This document shows positions 16,671 to 25,710 of a stretch of DNA of 45,823 bases, piece by piece. Below the pieces are notes generated by a model, which worked only from the letters and a program-made list of their open reading frames with translations, ran no database searches and was not told the DNA's origin. Each line of letters begins with the position of its first letter. Position 1 is the stretch's first letter. The DNA is taken from positions 1 through 45,823 of the forward strand of contig JAFEFH010000008.1 in assembly GCA_018240695.1 (NCBI GenBank), given 5' to 3'. The DNA comes from Pseudomonadota bacterium. Lineage in GTDB: Bacteria; Pseudomonadota; Alphaproteobacteria; Reyranellales; Reyranellaceae. Made by a program: the position numbers and the translations under genes.

Positions 16671-17780
16671 TTGTCAGAAGAACTCAAACGCACACCCCTC
16701 TACGATCTTCACAGGGAACTGGGCGCGCGCCTCGTGCCGTTCGCCGGCTACGAAATGCCGGTCCAGTACCCGACCGGCATCCTGGCCGAGCATGCCCAGA
16801 CGCGCGACGCGGCGGGCCTGTTCGACGTGAGCCACATGGGCCAGGTGCGGCTCACCGCCAAGCCGGGCCAAAACGCGGCCAAGGCACTGGAGACGCTGGT
16901 GCCCGGCGACATCGCGGGGCTTCAGCCCGGCCAGCAGCGCTACACCCAGTTCACGAACGACGCCGGTGGCATCCTCGACGATCTGATGGTGACGTCGACC
17001 GGCGATCACCTGCTGCTGGTGATCAACGCGGCCTGCAAGGACGCCGACCTCGCACATATCCAGAAGCATCTGTCGGCCACCTGCGAGATCGAGCCGATGT
17101 TTTCGCGCGGGCTGCTGGCGTTGCAGGGCCCGCAGGCGTCGAAGGCTTTGGCGCGGCTGGTGCCGGCCGTGGCCACGATGACCTTCATGACCGGCGCCTT
17201 CTTCAAGATCGAGGGCGCGGACTGCTACGTCACGCGCTCGGGCTATACCGGCGGCGACGGCTACGAGATCTCGACGCCGGCCGCCGCGACCGAGGCGATC
17301 GCGCGCAAGCTGCTGGCACAGCCGGAGGTGAAGCCGATCGGGCTCGGCGCGCGCGATTCGCTCCGCCTCGAGGCGGGCCTTTGCCTGTACGGCCACGACA
17401 TCGACACCACGACCACGCCGGTTGAGGCGGTGCTGCTGTGGAGCGTCGGCAAGGAGCGCCGCGTCCAGGGCGGCTTTCCCGGCGCCGCCGTGATCCAGAA
17501 GCAGATCGCCGAGGGTGCGCCGCGCAAGCGTGTCGGCCTGCTGCCCGAGGGCAAGGCGATCGCGCGCGAAGGCGCGGAGATCGCGATCGGCGGCAAGATC
17601 GTGGGCAAGGTCACGTCGGGCGGCTTCTCGCCGACCTTGGGCCGCGCCATCGCCATGGGCTACGTCGACAAGGCGCAGTCTGCAAACGGTACCAAGGTCG
17701 ACCTCGTCGTGCGCGGCAAGCCCGCGCCGGCCGAGATCGTGCCCATGCCTTTCGTCAAACATGCCTACTACCGCGGATAG
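16671..17780 (+). CDS. gcvT: Glycine cleavage system T protein (aminomethyltransferase)
   Basis: GcvT transfers the methylene group from the aminomethyl-lipoyl arm of GcvH to tetrahydrofolate and releases ammonia. The protein has 369 aa. Typical segments are [25 protein letters not shown] (quoted in part), [50 protein letters not shown] and the C-terminal [13 protein letters not shown] chose TTG 16671 because GGAG lies 6 bases upstream and the product begins at the usual position. GTG 16647 would extend it by 8 residues into the riboswitch platform. It is the first gene of gcvT-gcvH-gcvPA-gcvPB. Confidence 0.96.
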   Translation: MSEELKRTPLYDLHRELGARLVPFAGYEMPVQYPTGILAEHAQTRDAAGLFDVSHMGQVRLTAKPGQNAAKALETLVPGDIAGLQPGQQRYTQFTNDAGGILDDLMVTSTGDHLLLVINAACKDADLAHIQKHLSATCEIEPMFSRGLLALQGPQASKALARLVPAVATMTFMTGAFFKIEGADCYVTRSGYTGGDGYEISTPAAATEAIARKLLAQPEVKPIGLGARDSLRLEAGLCLYGHDIDTTTTPVEAVLLWSVGKERRVQGGFPGAAVIQKQIAEGAPRKRVGLLPEGKAIAREGAEIAIGGKIVGKVTSGGFSPTLGRAIAMGYVDKAQSANGTKVDLVVRGKPAPAEIVPMPFVKHAYYRG

Positions 17781-17789
17781 GAGCTTCCG

Positions 17790-18167
17790 ATGGCCGACGT
17801 GAAATACACCGAAGAACACGAGTGGATCCGCATCGAGGGCGATGTCGGCACCATCGGCATCAGCCAGTACGCCCAGGAACAGCTGGGCGACGTAGTGTTC
17901 GTCGACGTGCCGCAGGCAGGCCGCACCGTCGCCAAGGGCGAATCGGTGGCGGTCGTCGAATCCGTCAAGGCTGCGTCCGACATCTACGCGCCGGCCTCCG
18001 GCGAGGTGGTCGAGGCCAACGCCGCGCTCTCCGAGACGCCGGGCGACGTGAACACCGATCCGATGGGCAAGGGCTGGTTCTTCAAGATGAAGCTCGCCAA
18101 CAAGGCCGAACTCGACGGCCTGATGGACCAGGCCGCCTACGACGCCTTCGTGAAGGGCCTCGGCTAA
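17790..18167 (+). CDS. gcvH: Glycine cleavage system H protein (lipoyl carrier)
   Basis: GcvH shuttles the aminomethyl intermediate between P, T and L proteins on a lipoyl-lysine. The protein has 125 aa, the normal length. The lipoylation site is Lys60 in [10 protein letters not shown], the family consensus. The N-terminal [13 protein letters not shown] and [19 protein letters not shown] strands and the C-terminal [14 protein letters not shown] are typical. TAGGAGC precedes the ATG at proper spacing, 9 bases after the gcvT stop. The L protein (dihydrolipoyl dehydrogenase) is not in this window. Confidence 0.97.
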   Translation: MADVKYTEEHEWIRIEGDVGTIGISQYAQEQLGDVVFVDVPQAGRTVAKGESVAVVESVKAASDIYAPASGEVVEANAALSETPGDVNTDPMGKGWFFKMKLANKAELDGLMDQAAYDAFVKGLG

Positions 18168-18181
18168 AGGGAGCAGGACCG

Positions 18182-19543
18182 ATGCGCTATCTGCCGCTCA
18201 CCGATGCCGACCGCCGCGAGATGCTGGCGACGATTGGCGCCCAATCTGGCGGCGCCAAGTCGGTCGACGAGTTGTTCCGCGACGTGCCGCAGAAGGCGCG
18301 GCTCGGCGCCAAGGTGGCGGGCCTGCCCGATCACCTGGGAGAGCTCGAGGTCGAGCGCGCCTTCCAGGGCTTCGCCGCCAAGAACGTGTCGCCCGCCACG
18401 GCGCCGTTCTTCATCGGCGCCGGCGCCTATCGTCATCACGTGCCGGCGACCGTCGACTACATGATCCAGCGCGGCGAGTTCCTCACCTCCTATACGCCGT
18501 ACCAGCCCGAGATCACGCAAGGCACGCTGCAATATCTCTTCGAATTCCAGACGCAGGTCACCTTGCTCACCGGCATGGAGGTGGCCAACGCCTCGATGTA
18601 CGACGGCTCGACCGGCGCCAGCGAAGCCGTCCTCATGGCCAACCGCGTGACGCGGCGCTCCAAGGCGCTGCTGTCGGGCGGCCTGCATCCGCAGTACCGG
18701 CGCATCATCGAGACCACGGGCCACTGGCAGGGCTTCAAGGCCGTCTCGGGCAAGCCCGACGCAGAGGGGCTCGAGGATCTGATCGCGACCGTCGACAAGG
18801 AAACCTCCTGCGTCGTCGTCCAGAACCCGAGCTTCTTCGGCCATGTCCGCGACTTCTCGACGCTCGCCGAGGCCTGCCACGCGGCTGGCGCGCTGCTGAT
18901 CGTGGTGGTGACGGAAGTCGTGTCGCTTGGCTTGCTGAAGCCGCCGGGCGAGATGGGTGCCGACATCGTGGTCTGCGAGGGCCAGTCGATCGGCAATGGG
19001 CTGGGCTTCGGCGGTCCCTATGTCGGCCTGTTCGCGACGCGCGACAAATACATGCGCCAGATGCCGGGCCGCCTGGTCGGTGAGACGGTCGACGCCGACG
19101 GCAAGCGCGGCTTCGTGCTGACGCTGTCGACGCGCGAGCAGCACATCCGCCGCGAGAAGGCGACGTCCAACATCTGCACCAATGCGGGCCTGTGTGCGCT
19201 CGCCTTCACCGTGCATCTCACCTTGCTGGGCGAGGCAGGCTTCCGCCGGCTGGCCGAGCTCAACCACGCGAAGGCCTCGCAGCTCGCCGACCGGCTGGCC
19301 GCGCTGCCCGACGTGAAGCTGCTGAACGAAAGCTTCTTCAACGAGTTCACCGTGGCGCTGCCCAAGCCCGCCGCGCCGGTGGTCGAGGCGTTGGCCACCA
19401 AGCGCATCCTCGCCGGCGTGCCGGTGTCGCGGCTGCTTCCCGGCGACAATTCGGTCGAGAACCTGCTGCTGCTGGCGGCGACCGAGACGGCGACGGAGGA
19501 GGGCATGGGCCCGCTCGTCGCGGCTTTGAAGGAGGTCCTGTGA
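18182..19543 (+). CDS. gcvPA: Glycine dehydrogenase (decarboxylating) subunit 1
   Basis: This is the N-terminal half of the two-chain P protein, which decarboxylates glycine and loads the aminomethyl group on GcvH. The protein has 453 aa. It starts [15 protein letters not shown] and shows the typical [59 protein letters not shown] and [17 protein letters not shown] segments. The PLP lysine is carried by the partner chain. The split into two subunits is one of the two known P-protein forms. TGATG overlap with gcvPB couples their translation. Confidence 0.96.
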   Translation: MRYLPLTDADRREMLATIGAQSGGAKSVDELFRDVPQKARLGAKVAGLPDHLGELEVERAFQGFAAKNVSPATAPFFIGAGAYRHHVPATVDYMIQRGEFLTSYTPYQPEITQGTLQYLFEFQTQVTLLTGMEVANASMYDGSTGASEAVLMANRVTRRSKALLSGGLHPQYRRIIETTGHWQGFKAVSGKPDAEGLEDLIATVDKETSCVVVQNPSFFGHVRDFSTLAEACHAAGALLIVVVTEVVSLGLLKPPGEMGADIVVCEGQSIGNGLGFGGPYVGLFATRDKYMRQMPGRLVGETVDADGKRGFVLTLSTREQHIRREKATSNICTNAGLCALAFTVHLTLLGEAGFRRLAELNHAKASQLADRLAALPDVKLLNESFFNEFTVALPKPAAPVVEALATKRILAGVPVSRLLPGDNSVENLLLLAATETATEEGMGPLVAALKEVL

Positions 19544-21129
19544 TGGATCGTTCGCAGGGCCGCACCGGCGGCATCGTCACCGGCGGCGCTTCCGCCTCCG
19601 CCACCTTCACCGGTAACCGCGCGCTCCAGATCGAGGAGCCGCTGATTTTCGAGATGGGCCAGGCCGGCCGCACCGGGGTCGACCTGCCCGAGCCACCGAA
19701 GGTCGAGGATCGCCTCAACGGCCTGCGCCGCGGCGGCGAGATCGGCCTGCCAGGGCTTAGTGAGCCGCAGGTCGTGCAGCACTTCACGCGGCTCAGCCAG
19801 AAGAACTACGCCATCGACATGGGCGTCTACCCGCTGGGCTCGTGCACGATGAAGCACAATCCGCGCGTCAACGAGAAGGTCGCGCGGCTGGCCGGCATCG
19901 GCGATCTCCATCCGTTGCAGCCGGTCTCGACCGTGCAGGGCGCGCTGGAGCTGATCGACCGGCTGGCGCACTGGCTGAAGACGCTGACCGGCATGCCGGC
20001 CGTGGCGATGTCGCCGGCTGCCGGCGCGCACGGCGAGATGTGCGGCATGATGGCGATCGCGGCCGCCCTCGAGGCCAAGGGCGAGCGCGCCACGCGCAGG
20101 ACCGTGCTGGCGCCCGAATCCGCGCACGGCACCAATCCCGCGACGGCCGCGGCGCTTGGCTTCACCGTGAAGCCGATCCCGGCCAACGACAAGGGCCGTG
20201 TCGATCTCGACGCGCTGAAGGCGGCGCTCGGCCCCGATGTCGCGGCGATCATGCTGACCAATCCCAACACCTGCGGCCTGTTCGAGAGCGAGATCATCGA
20301 GATCTCGACGGCGGTGCATGCGGCGGGCGCCTACTTCTACTGCGACGGCGCCAACTTCAACGCCATCGTCGGCCGCGTGCGGCCGGGCGATCTCGGCGTC
20401 GACTGCATGCACATCAACCTGCACAAGACCTTCTCGACGCCGCACGGCGGCGGCGGGCCGGGTGCAGGCCCGGTGGTGCTGTCGCAGGCGCTGGCGCCTT
20501 ACGCGCCTTATCCATGGATCGTGAAGAGCGGCGATGTGTGGACGGTCGCCGAGGACGGCGCCACGGTCGACGGCCAGCCGCTTGGACGCCTGAAGGCCTT
20601 CCATGGTCAGATGGGCATGTTCACGCGTGCGCTCGCCTACATCATGAGCCATGGCGCCGACGGGCTGAAGCAGGTCGCGGAGGATGCGGTGCTGTCGGCC
20701 AACTATGTGATGGCGGCGCTCAAGGACACGATGACTCCGGCCTTCGACGGCCCCTGCATGCACGAGGCGCTGTTCGACGACAGCTTCCTCAAGGACACTG
20801 GCGTCAGCACGCTCGACTTCGCCAAGGCGATGATCGACGAGGGCTACCACCCGATGACCATGTACTTCCCGCTGGTGGTGCATGGCGCGATGCTGATCGA
20901 GCCGACCGAGAGCCAGGCCAAGGAAGATCTCGACCAGTTCATCGCCGCGCTGAAGTCGCTGGCCGAACGGGCGAAGTCGGGCACTGCCGCCGAGGCGTTC
21001 AAGGCGGCGCCGCTCTATTCGCCGCGCCGTCGCCTCGACGAGACGCTGGCCGCGCGCAAGCCGGTCCTGCGCTGGCGCCCCTCGAACAACCCGCCGGGTT
21101 CCGATCCCATGAAGCAGGCGGCGGAGTAG
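19543..21129 (+). CDS. gcvPB: Glycine dehydrogenase (decarboxylating) subunit 2
   Basis: The catalytic PLP-bearing half of the heteromeric P protein, 528 aa. The PLP-binding lysine is Lys295 in INLHKTFSTPHGGGGPG. Other family marks are YPLGSCTMKHNPRVNE, SPAAGAHGEMCGM, PESAHGTNPATAAALG and CDGANFNAI. The ATG overlaps the gcvPA TGA by one base (TGATG), and GGAGG lies 7 bases upstream inside gcvPA. It is the last gene of the riboswitch-controlled operon; a 16-bp perfect hairpin begins directly after its stop. Confidence 0.97.
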   Translation: MDRSQGRTGGIVTGGASASATFTGNRALQIEEPLIFEMGQAGRTGVDLPEPPKVEDRLNGLRRGGEIGLPGLSEPQVVQHFTRLSQKNYAIDMGVYPLGSCTMKHNPRVNEKVARLAGIGDLHPLQPVSTVQGALELIDRLAHWLKTLTGMPAVAMSPAAGAHGEMCGMMAIAAALEAKGERATRRTVLAPESAHGTNPATAAALGFTVKPIPANDKGRVDLDALKAALGPDVAAIMLTNPNTCGLFESEIIEISTAVHAAGAYFYCDGANFNAIVGRVRPGDLGVDCMHINLHKTFSTPHGGGGPGAGPVVLSQALAPYAPYPWIVKSGDVWTVAEDGATVDGQPLGRLKAFHGQMGMFTRALAYIMSHGADGLKQVAEDAVLSANYVMAALKDTMTPAFDGPCMHEALFDDSFLKDTGVSTLDFAKAMIDEGYHPMTMYFPLVVHGAMLIEPTESQAKEDLDQFIAALKSLAERAKSGTAAEAFKAAPLYSPRRRLDETLAARKPVLRWRPSNNPPGSDPMKQAAE

Positions 21130-21163
21130 CTGGGACCGCGCCACTGGAGTGGCGCGGTCCCAG
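21128..21163 (+). repeat. Perfect 16-bp inverted repeat after gcvPB (dispersed palindrome copy A)
   Basis: CTGGGACCGCGCCACT (21130-21145) and its exact reverse complement (21148-21163) are separated by GG. The element starts at the gcvPB stop codon. The left 18 bases (21128-21145) recur exactly at 31059-31076, directly after another stop codon, so this belongs to a repeat family and is not only a local terminator. There is no T-run, so rho-independent termination is uncertain. The element could stabilise the 3' end of the gcv mRNA. Confidence 0.8.
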
Positions 21164-21184
21164 CGATCGACGTTAGATTGCGGC

Positions 21185-21817
21185 ATGGAAACCCTTGCCG
21201 TCCTGCTGCCGGTCTTCGGCGTCTTCATCCCGGCCCTGATCTTGCCCGGTCCCGACTTCGTGGGCGTCGTGCGCTCCTCGATGACGCGCGGCACACGGGC
21301 CGGGTTGCTCACCACGGTGGGCGTATCGGTTGGCCTCGGCTTCTACGCCACGCTCAGCCTGCTCGGCCTCTCGGCGGTGCTGGTCAAGTTCCAGTGGCTC
21401 ACCTGGGCGGTGCGGGTGCTGGGCGGCTGCTACCTCGCCTATCTTGGCCTGCGCCTGCTGATGGCCAAGCCCGCCGCCGGCGCTGAAGAAGCGGCGCAGG
21501 GCCTGGTGCGCGGCAATCCGCTGGTCTTCGGCTTCCTCGTCACGCTCACCAATCCCAAGGCGATCGTGCTGTTCGCCAGCGTCTTCGCCACCGCCGTCAC
21601 GGCCACCACGTCGGTCTGGCTGATGGCGCTGATGATCGCGCTGGTCATGCTGAGCGGCCTCGTCTGGTACTCGATCGTCTCGTTGTTCATGTCGTCGGCG
21701 CCGGTGATGCGGCGCTTCCAGCACGCGCGGCACTGGATCGAGCGCGTGGCGGGCGCCTCGTTCATCCTGATCGGCGGCCGTATCATCGCCGACGCCCGCA
21801 CGCCCGTCTCACCGTAA
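21185..21817 (+). CDS. LysE/RhtB family amino-acid exporter
   Basis: A 210-aa inner-membrane protein with about six hydrophobic segments and the family's N-terminal motif PGPDF (residues 21-25) after the first helix. Further marks are GTRAGLLTTVGVSVGLG, GGCYLAYLGLRLL and NPLVFGFLVTLTNPKA, all typical of LysE/RhtB exporters of amino acids or their derivatives. Its substrate is unknown. ATG 21185 starts the first membrane helix; an upstream ATG at 21149 lies within the palindrome and was not used. Confidence 0.9.
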   Translation: METLAVLLPVFGVFIPALILPGPDFVGVVRSSMTRGTRAGLLTTVGVSVGLGFYATLSLLGLSAVLVKFQWLTWAVRVLGGCYLAYLGLRLLMAKPAAGAEEAAQGLVRGNPLVFGFLVTLTNPKAIVLFASVFATAVTATTSVWLMALMIALVMLSGLVWYSIVSLFMSSAPVMRRFQHARHWIERVAGASFILIGGRIIADARTPVSP

Positions 21818-21826
21818 GGACCCTCC

Positions 21827-22858
21827 ATGCGCGTCTTCACCACGCTGCCGCAGGAAGATCTGCGCAAGGTCGGCCCGGCCGCCCAGGCGATCGAGGCCAA
21901 CGGCTATACCGGCGTCAGCACGCAGGAGAACCGGCACGATCCGTTCCTCGCGCTGGCGGTGGCCGGCGTCGCGACGAAGAAGATCGAGTTGCATACCGGC
22001 GTCGCGATCTCCTTTCCGCGCTCGCCCATGGTGGCGGCCAATGTCGGCTGGGACATCCAGGCCAGCACCGGCGGCCGCTTCACGCTGGGCCTCGGCTCGC
22101 AGATCCGCGCCCACAACGAGAAGCGCTTCTCGGTGCCGTGGACGCCGCCCGCGCCGCGCATGCGCGAATACATCCAGGCGGTGCGCGCGATCTGGAAGGC
22201 ATGGAAGGGCGACGGCAAGCTCGCCTACGAGGGCAAGCACTACCGCTTCACCCTGATGACGCCGAACTTCGTGCCGGAGAACTACGAAGCGCCCGCGCCG
22301 CGCATCGGTCTCGCCGCCGTGGGCCCGGCGATGCTGAAGGTCGCGGCCGAGGAGAGCGACGGTGCCAAGCTCCACATCTTCTGTACGCGGAAATATCTCG
22401 AGAACCGCATCATGCCGATCCTGTCGGCCGGCCTCGCGGCCTCGGGACGAGCGCGCGAGGATTTCGAGATCTCGGGCGGCGGCTTCGTCGTCACCGGCAA
22501 GGACGACGCGGCGGTGGCCGAGCTGTTGGAATATGTCCGCTATCGCGTGGCCTTCTACGGCTCGACTCCGGCCTACTGGCCGGTGTTCGAGGAGGAGGGG
22601 CTGGCCGACCTCGGGCCCAAGCTCAACGCCATGACCAAGGCCGGCAAGTGGAGCGAGATCGCGGCCGAGGTCTCCGACGACGTCGTCCACCGCTTCGCCG
22701 CGGTCGGCCGCCACGACCAGATCGCCAAGGCGATCGAGACGCGCTTCGGCGGGCTGGTCGATTCGATCAGCGCCAGCGCCAACTCGTCCAAGCCTTCGGA
22801 CATGCCGCCGGACCTGCTCCAGGATCTGGCCAAAATCCCGACGCAATTTCGCACATGA
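21827..22858 (+). CDS. LLM class flavin-dependent oxidoreductase (TIGR03617-like)
   Basis: A 343-aa protein of the luciferase-like monooxygenase superfamily. It has a TIM-barrel pattern with the early strand YTGVSTQENRHDPFLALAVA, the segment HTGVAISFPRSPMVAA, GGRFTLGLGSQIRAHNEKRF, and the PRIGLAAVGPAMLKVAAEESDG strand typical of this family. It most resembles the TIGR03617 group of predicted F420- or FMN-dependent oxidoreductases; the cofactor and substrate are not decided by the sequence. AAGGA 6 bases upstream supports the ATG. It may be cotranscribed with the LysE gene (9-base gap). Confidence 0.88.
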   Translation: MRVFTTLPQEDLRKVGPAAQAIEANGYTGVSTQENRHDPFLALAVAGVATKKIELHTGVAISFPRSPMVAANVGWDIQASTGGRFTLGLGSQIRAHNEKRFSVPWTPPAPRMREYIQAVRAIWKAWKGDGKLAYEGKHYRFTLMTPNFVPENYEAPAPRIGLAAVGPAMLKVAAEESDGAKLHIFCTRKYLENRIMPILSAGLAASGRAREDFEISGGGFVVTGKDDAAVAELLEYVRYRVAFYGSTPAYWPVFEEEGLADLGPKLNAMTKAGKWSEIAAEVSDDVVHRFAAVGRHDQIAKAIETRFGGLVDSISASANSSKPSDMPPDLLQDLAKIPTQFRT

Positions 22859-22866
22859 AGAATTCC

Positions 22867-22978
22867 CCTCCCCATTCATATGGGGAGGTGGCCCGAAGGG
22901 CCGGAGGGTCAGAAGGCCGTGAGGCTCATGACCCCTACGTCGCGTAAGACGCGACACCTCCTCCGCTGGCGGGGGAGG
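22867..22978 (-). repeat. Multi-hairpin intergenic repeat, copy 2
   Basis: This is the reverse-orientation partner of the element at 16286-16379. CCTCCCCAT-TCAT-ATGGGGAGG (22867-22888) contains a 20-nt stretch identical to copy 1. GGCCC-GAA-GGGCC (22890-22902) and GTCGCGT-AAG-ACGCGAC (22939-22955) follow. The second stem corresponds to 16309-16325 with two base pairs changed on both arms, so pairing is kept. It lies between the LLM gene and the end of the atp operon. Confidence 0.75.
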
Positions 22979-22990
22979 GACTCGGAGCAA

Positions 22991-23018
22991 AGAAAAACCC
23001 CCGTCTTGCGACGGGGGT
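22991..23018 (-). terminator. Rho-independent terminator of the atp F0 operon
   Basis: On the minus strand ACCCCCGTC-GCAA-GACGGGGGT forms a perfect 9-bp stem (23018-23010 with 23005-22997) followed directly by TTTTC. It lies 42 bases beyond the atpF stop, in the right orientation to end the atpIBE-F'-F transcript. Confidence 0.8.
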
Positions 23019-23059
23019 CGTAGGTAGCCCGCGTTTTTTATGTGCGGGCGATCTCGATG

Positions 23060-23605
23060 TCAGTGCTGGCGGCGCGGCAGCTCGGCGATCGCGTCGTCGA
23101 TCAGCGCGCCGGTGCGGCCGGAGCCCACCTGCTCGCGCAGCAGCGCACGGGTGGCGCCCAGCGCCACGTCGATGGCTGTGTCGCGCACCTGCTTGGCGGC
23201 GGCCACCTCGGACTGCGCGATGCGGTCCAGCGCCTGCTGCTCGCGCAGCGCGATGGCGCTCTGGAGGTTCTGGGCGGCGCGGGCCTGCATGCTCTGCACT
23301 TCCGCACGGGCCAGCGCCACGATGCTCTCGGCCTCGGACGTGGCCTGGGCCAGCGTCTTCTCGGCGTCGGCCTTGGCCTTCATGGCCTCCTCGCGAAGCT
23401 GGGCAGCCTCGCGCAGGGCCTTGGCGATATCGGCGGCGCGCTTGTCGAGCAGGGCGGCGATCTTCGTCCAGAGGATCTTGCCCAGCAGGACGACGAACAG
23501 CACGAAGGCGACGGCAACCCAGGTCTCCGGGTTGGCGAACACGCCGGCGTCATGACCCTCGACGGCGGCCTGGGCGGCCTTGTCGGCGGCGAATGCGCTA
23601 CCCAT
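23060..23605 (-). CDS. atpF: F0F1 ATP synthase subunit b
   Basis: Subunit b forms half of the peripheral stalk that holds the F1 head against rotation. The protein has 181 aa. A membrane segment lies at about 28-46 (TWVAVAFVLFVVLLGKILW), followed by a long charged, alanine-rich helix (ALLDKRAADIAKALREAAQL and onward) expected to form a coiled coil. It is the last gene of the F0 operon. The ATG overlaps the b' stop as TAATG, consistent with equal production of the b-b' pair. Its end is followed by a clear terminator. Confidence 0.93.
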   Translation of the reverse strand: MGSAFAADKAAQAAVEGHDAGVFANPETWVAVAFVLFVVLLGKILWTKIAALLDKRAADIAKALREAAQLREEAMKAKADAEKTLAQATSEAESIVALARAEVQSMQARAAQNLQSAIALREQQALDRIAQSEVAAAKQVRDTAIDVALGATRALLREQVGSGRTGALIDDAIAELPRRQH

Positions 23606-24177
23606 TACACGCTCCCCTTGGCGGCGGCGGAGACCTTGGCGCCGAGCGCGCCCTTGTCGGCCGCGTTGCCCGCGAGCTTGGCGTAGATGTCGGCGGCGAC
23701 GTCGTGGGCCATGTCCTCGATGCCTTCCATGACCTGCGTGCGCTGGCCGGCGATCCGCTTCTCGGCGGCCTCGACCTGCGCGGTGACCTTGGCGCCGACT
23801 TCCGCGAGCTTGGCGGCGGCGGCCGACGCGTCGGCCTCGCTGCGTTCACGCGTGAGACGGCGGGCTTCCTCGCGGGCGTCCGATAGGCGCTTCTGATAGG
23901 CCTCGACGGCGGCGCGAGTGTCCTCGCTCGCCTTCTCGGCCGCGTCCAGGTCGCCCTGGATCTTGGCCTGGCGCTTCTCGAGCGTGTCGGCGATCGCGGG
24001 AACCGCGAGCTGCGACATGATCAGGTACAGCACCACGAAGGCGATCAGCAGCCACACGAGCTGCGGGGCGAAGTCGTGGAAGTTGAGCTGCGGCATGCCG
24101 CCTTCGGCCGCCTGGGCTACGCCACTTGCGCCGACGACGAGAGCCGCCGTCAGCACGCTGTAGACCGATTTCTTCAT
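23605..24177 (-). CDS. F0F1 ATP synthase subunit b'
   Basis: The second peripheral-stalk chain, as found in photosynthetic and many alphaproteobacterial ATP synthases. The protein has 190 aa. It starts with a signal-peptide-like segment (MKKSVYSVLTAALVVGASGVAQAAE), then the b' hallmark FHDFAPQLVWLLIAFVVLYL membrane helix, VPAIADTLEKRQAKIQGDL, and a long coiled coil. The extra N-terminal hydrophobic stretch means either a cleaved leader or two membrane passes. It overlaps atpF by TAATG. Confidence 0.93.
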   Translation of the reverse strand: MKKSVYSVLTAALVVGASGVAQAAEGGMPQLNFHDFAPQLVWLLIAFVVLYLIMSQLAVPAIADTLEKRQAKIQGDLDAAEKASEDTRAAVEAYQKRLSDAREEARRLTRERSEADASAAAAKLAEVGAKVTAQVEAAEKRIAGQRTQVMEGIEDMAHDVAADIYAKLAGNAADKGALGAKVSAAAKGSV

Positions 24178-24216
24178 GATCGTTGGTCCCTCATGTTTCG
24201 ATGAGGGCCCTTCGCC

Positions 24217-24444
24217 TTAGAAGACGAACAGGATCATGAAGGCGATGACGAGCGCGAACAGCGCGACGGCTTCCGTGAGCGCGAAGCCCAGGAGCACGTT
24301 GCCGAACACGCGCGGGGCGGCTTCCGGGTTGCGGAGCGCACCCGAAACGAAGCTGCCGAAGATGTTGCCGATGCCGACGCCCACGCCGGCGAGAGCGATG
24401 GTGGCGAGGCCGGCGCCGATGAGCTTGGCTGCAGAAGCGTCCAT
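24217..24444 (-). CDS. atpE: F0F1 ATP synthase subunit c
   Basis: The proteolipid of the rotor ring, 75 aa, with two membrane helices. The proton-binding carboxylate is Glu58 in [13 protein letters not shown]. The polar loop contains RNPEA and the N-terminal helix has the glycine-rich GVGVGIGN packing motif. AAGGA lies 8 bases before the ATG. It sits between atpB and b' in the F0 operon. Confidence 0.97.
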   Translation of the reverse strand: MDASAAKLIGAGLATIALAGVGVGIGNIFGSFVSGALRNPEAAPRVFGNVLLGFALTEAVALFALVIAFMILFVF

Positions 24445-24494
24445 GGAAATAGTCCTTTCGAGTGTCGAGTCGTGTTGGAGAGAAAGCGCCGCCG

Positions 24495-25223
24495 TCAGTG
24501 ACTCAGGTGGATGGCGTCGTTGAGATACAGGCAGGTCAGGATCGCGAAGACGTAGGCCTGCAGGAAAGCGATCAGCAATTCGAGGCCGGTGAAGGCCACG
24601 ATGAAGGCGAGCGGCGCCCAGCCGGCATAGAGGCCCAGCATGACGACGAAGCCGCCGAACACCTTCAGCATCGTGTGACCCGCCAGCATGTTGGCGAACA
24701 GGCGGATGGAGAGGCTGAACGGGCGGACGAAGTAGGAGATGACCTCGATCGGCACCAGCAGGAGCAGCAGCACGAACGGCACGCCCTTGGGCACGAAGAA
24801 CGACAGGAAGTGCGCGCCGTGGCGCACGAAACCGATGATCGTGACGCCGATGAAGACGGTCGCGGCCATCGCGAAGGTCACGACGATGTGGCTGGTCGGC
24901 GTGAAGGCGTAGGGCACCAGGCCGAGCAGGTTGCAGAACAGGATGAAGATGAAGAGCGTGAAGATGAACGGGAAGTACTTCTTGCCCGCGTTGCCGACAT
25001 TGTCGCGCACCATGCCGGCGATGAACTCGTAGCCCAACTCGGCGGTCGCCTGGAGGCGGCCCGGCACCATCGCCTTGCGGCTCATGCCGAACACGAAGAC
25101 GACGGTCGCGAGCGCGACCGCGATCATCATCCAGAGGGCGGAATTGGTGAAGGACGCGTCGAGCGAGCCGATATGGAAATTGAGCAGTCGCTTGATCTCG
25201 AACTGCTCCATCGGGCTATGCAT
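24495..25223 (-). CDS. atpB: F0F1 ATP synthase subunit a
   Basis: The stator membrane subunit that provides the proton half-channels, 242 aa. The essential arginine is Arg174 in [14 protein letters not shown]. Other typical stretches are [12 protein letters not shown] and the C-terminal [19 protein letters not shown]. Several hydrophobic helices are visible. A second in-frame ATG four codons later (25211) is a possible alternative start; ATG 25223 has a GGGGAC stretch upstream and is kept. Confidence 0.96.
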   Translation of the reverse strand: MHSPMEQFEIKRLLNFHIGSLDASFTNSALWMMIAVALATVVFVFGMSRKAMVPGRLQATAELGYEFIAGMVRDNVGNAGKKYFPFIFTLFIFILFCNLLGLVPYAFTPTSHIVVTFAMAATVFIGVTIIGFVRHGAHFLSFFVPKGVPFVLLLLLVPIEVISYFVRPFSLSIRLFANMLAGHTMLKVFGGFVVMLGLYAGWAPLAFIVAFTGLELLIAFLQAYVFAILTCLYLNDAIHLSH

Positions 25224-25256
25224 GTCGTCCCCACTCCCTCAAAACGCCCTTGGACA

Positions 25257-25595
25257 TCAAGGGAGCCTGTTCCCCTGCTTGTCCGCCTGATCCGAGTAGA
25301 CCCGGATGGCACGCCACGCATTGTTGGCGCCGGCCGCAAACCCCACGATCAGGCCCCCGATCAGGGACCACGGCGCCCAGCCTTGCCAACGGTCGAGCCA
25401 ATAGCCGAGAAATCCCCCGACCAAAAGGCCCGCGATCATATCCACCAGCACTCGATAGGCAACGCCGGTTTCCCGGTGAGAAGTCCTCAGATCCTGCGTC
25501 GGCCGGGCCTCCGGTGCGCGGGCCTTTTTCAGGCGGGCGTCCAGATCGTCCAACCGCCGCCGCTCTCCGTCTGGATCGCGCTCCGGGGTCTCCAT
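25257..25595 (-). CDS. atpI: ATP synthase assembly protein AtpI
   Basis: A 112-aa protein with a charged N-terminus and two membrane helices (VLVDMIAGLLVGGFLGYWLD and APWSLIGGLIVGFAAGANNA), as in the AtpI/F0F1-ATPase subunit family that helps assemble the c-ring. GGAGG precedes the ATG by 8 bases. It is the first gene of the operon, 33 bases before atpB. Confidence 0.92.
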   Translation of the reverse strand: METPERDPDGERRRLDDLDARLKKARAPEARPTQDLRTSHRETGVAYRVLVDMIAGLLVGGFLGYWLDRWQGWAPWSLIGGLIVGFAAGANNAWRAIRVYSDQADKQGNRLP

Positions 25596-25652
25596 TGCCT
25601 ATGCCTCCGAACGACGTTGCTGCATTGCATCTGCCGCCCTGACGCGGGCGGA

Positions 25653-25681
25653 TGTCTAGGGGTTGCCTCTACCCAAGTCAA
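25653..25681 (-). promoter_or_regulatory. Predicted promoter of the atp F0 operon
   Basis: On the minus strand TTGACT (25681-25676) and TAGACA (25658-25653) are separated by 17 bases. The position about 58 bases upstream of the atpI ATG fits the start of the operon. The -10 element is a weak match, which is usual in alphaproteobacteria. Motif evidence only. Confidence 0.5.
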
Positions 25682-25710
25682 GAAGCCGATTTCCCTTGTG
25701 GACCAACTGG

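Noticed and set aside
23027..23049. Hairpin GCCCGC...GCGGGC with a T-run in its loop as terminator of the LLM gene
   Set aside because: The T-run is inside the loop and not after the stem; the adjacent minus-strand terminator explains the site better.
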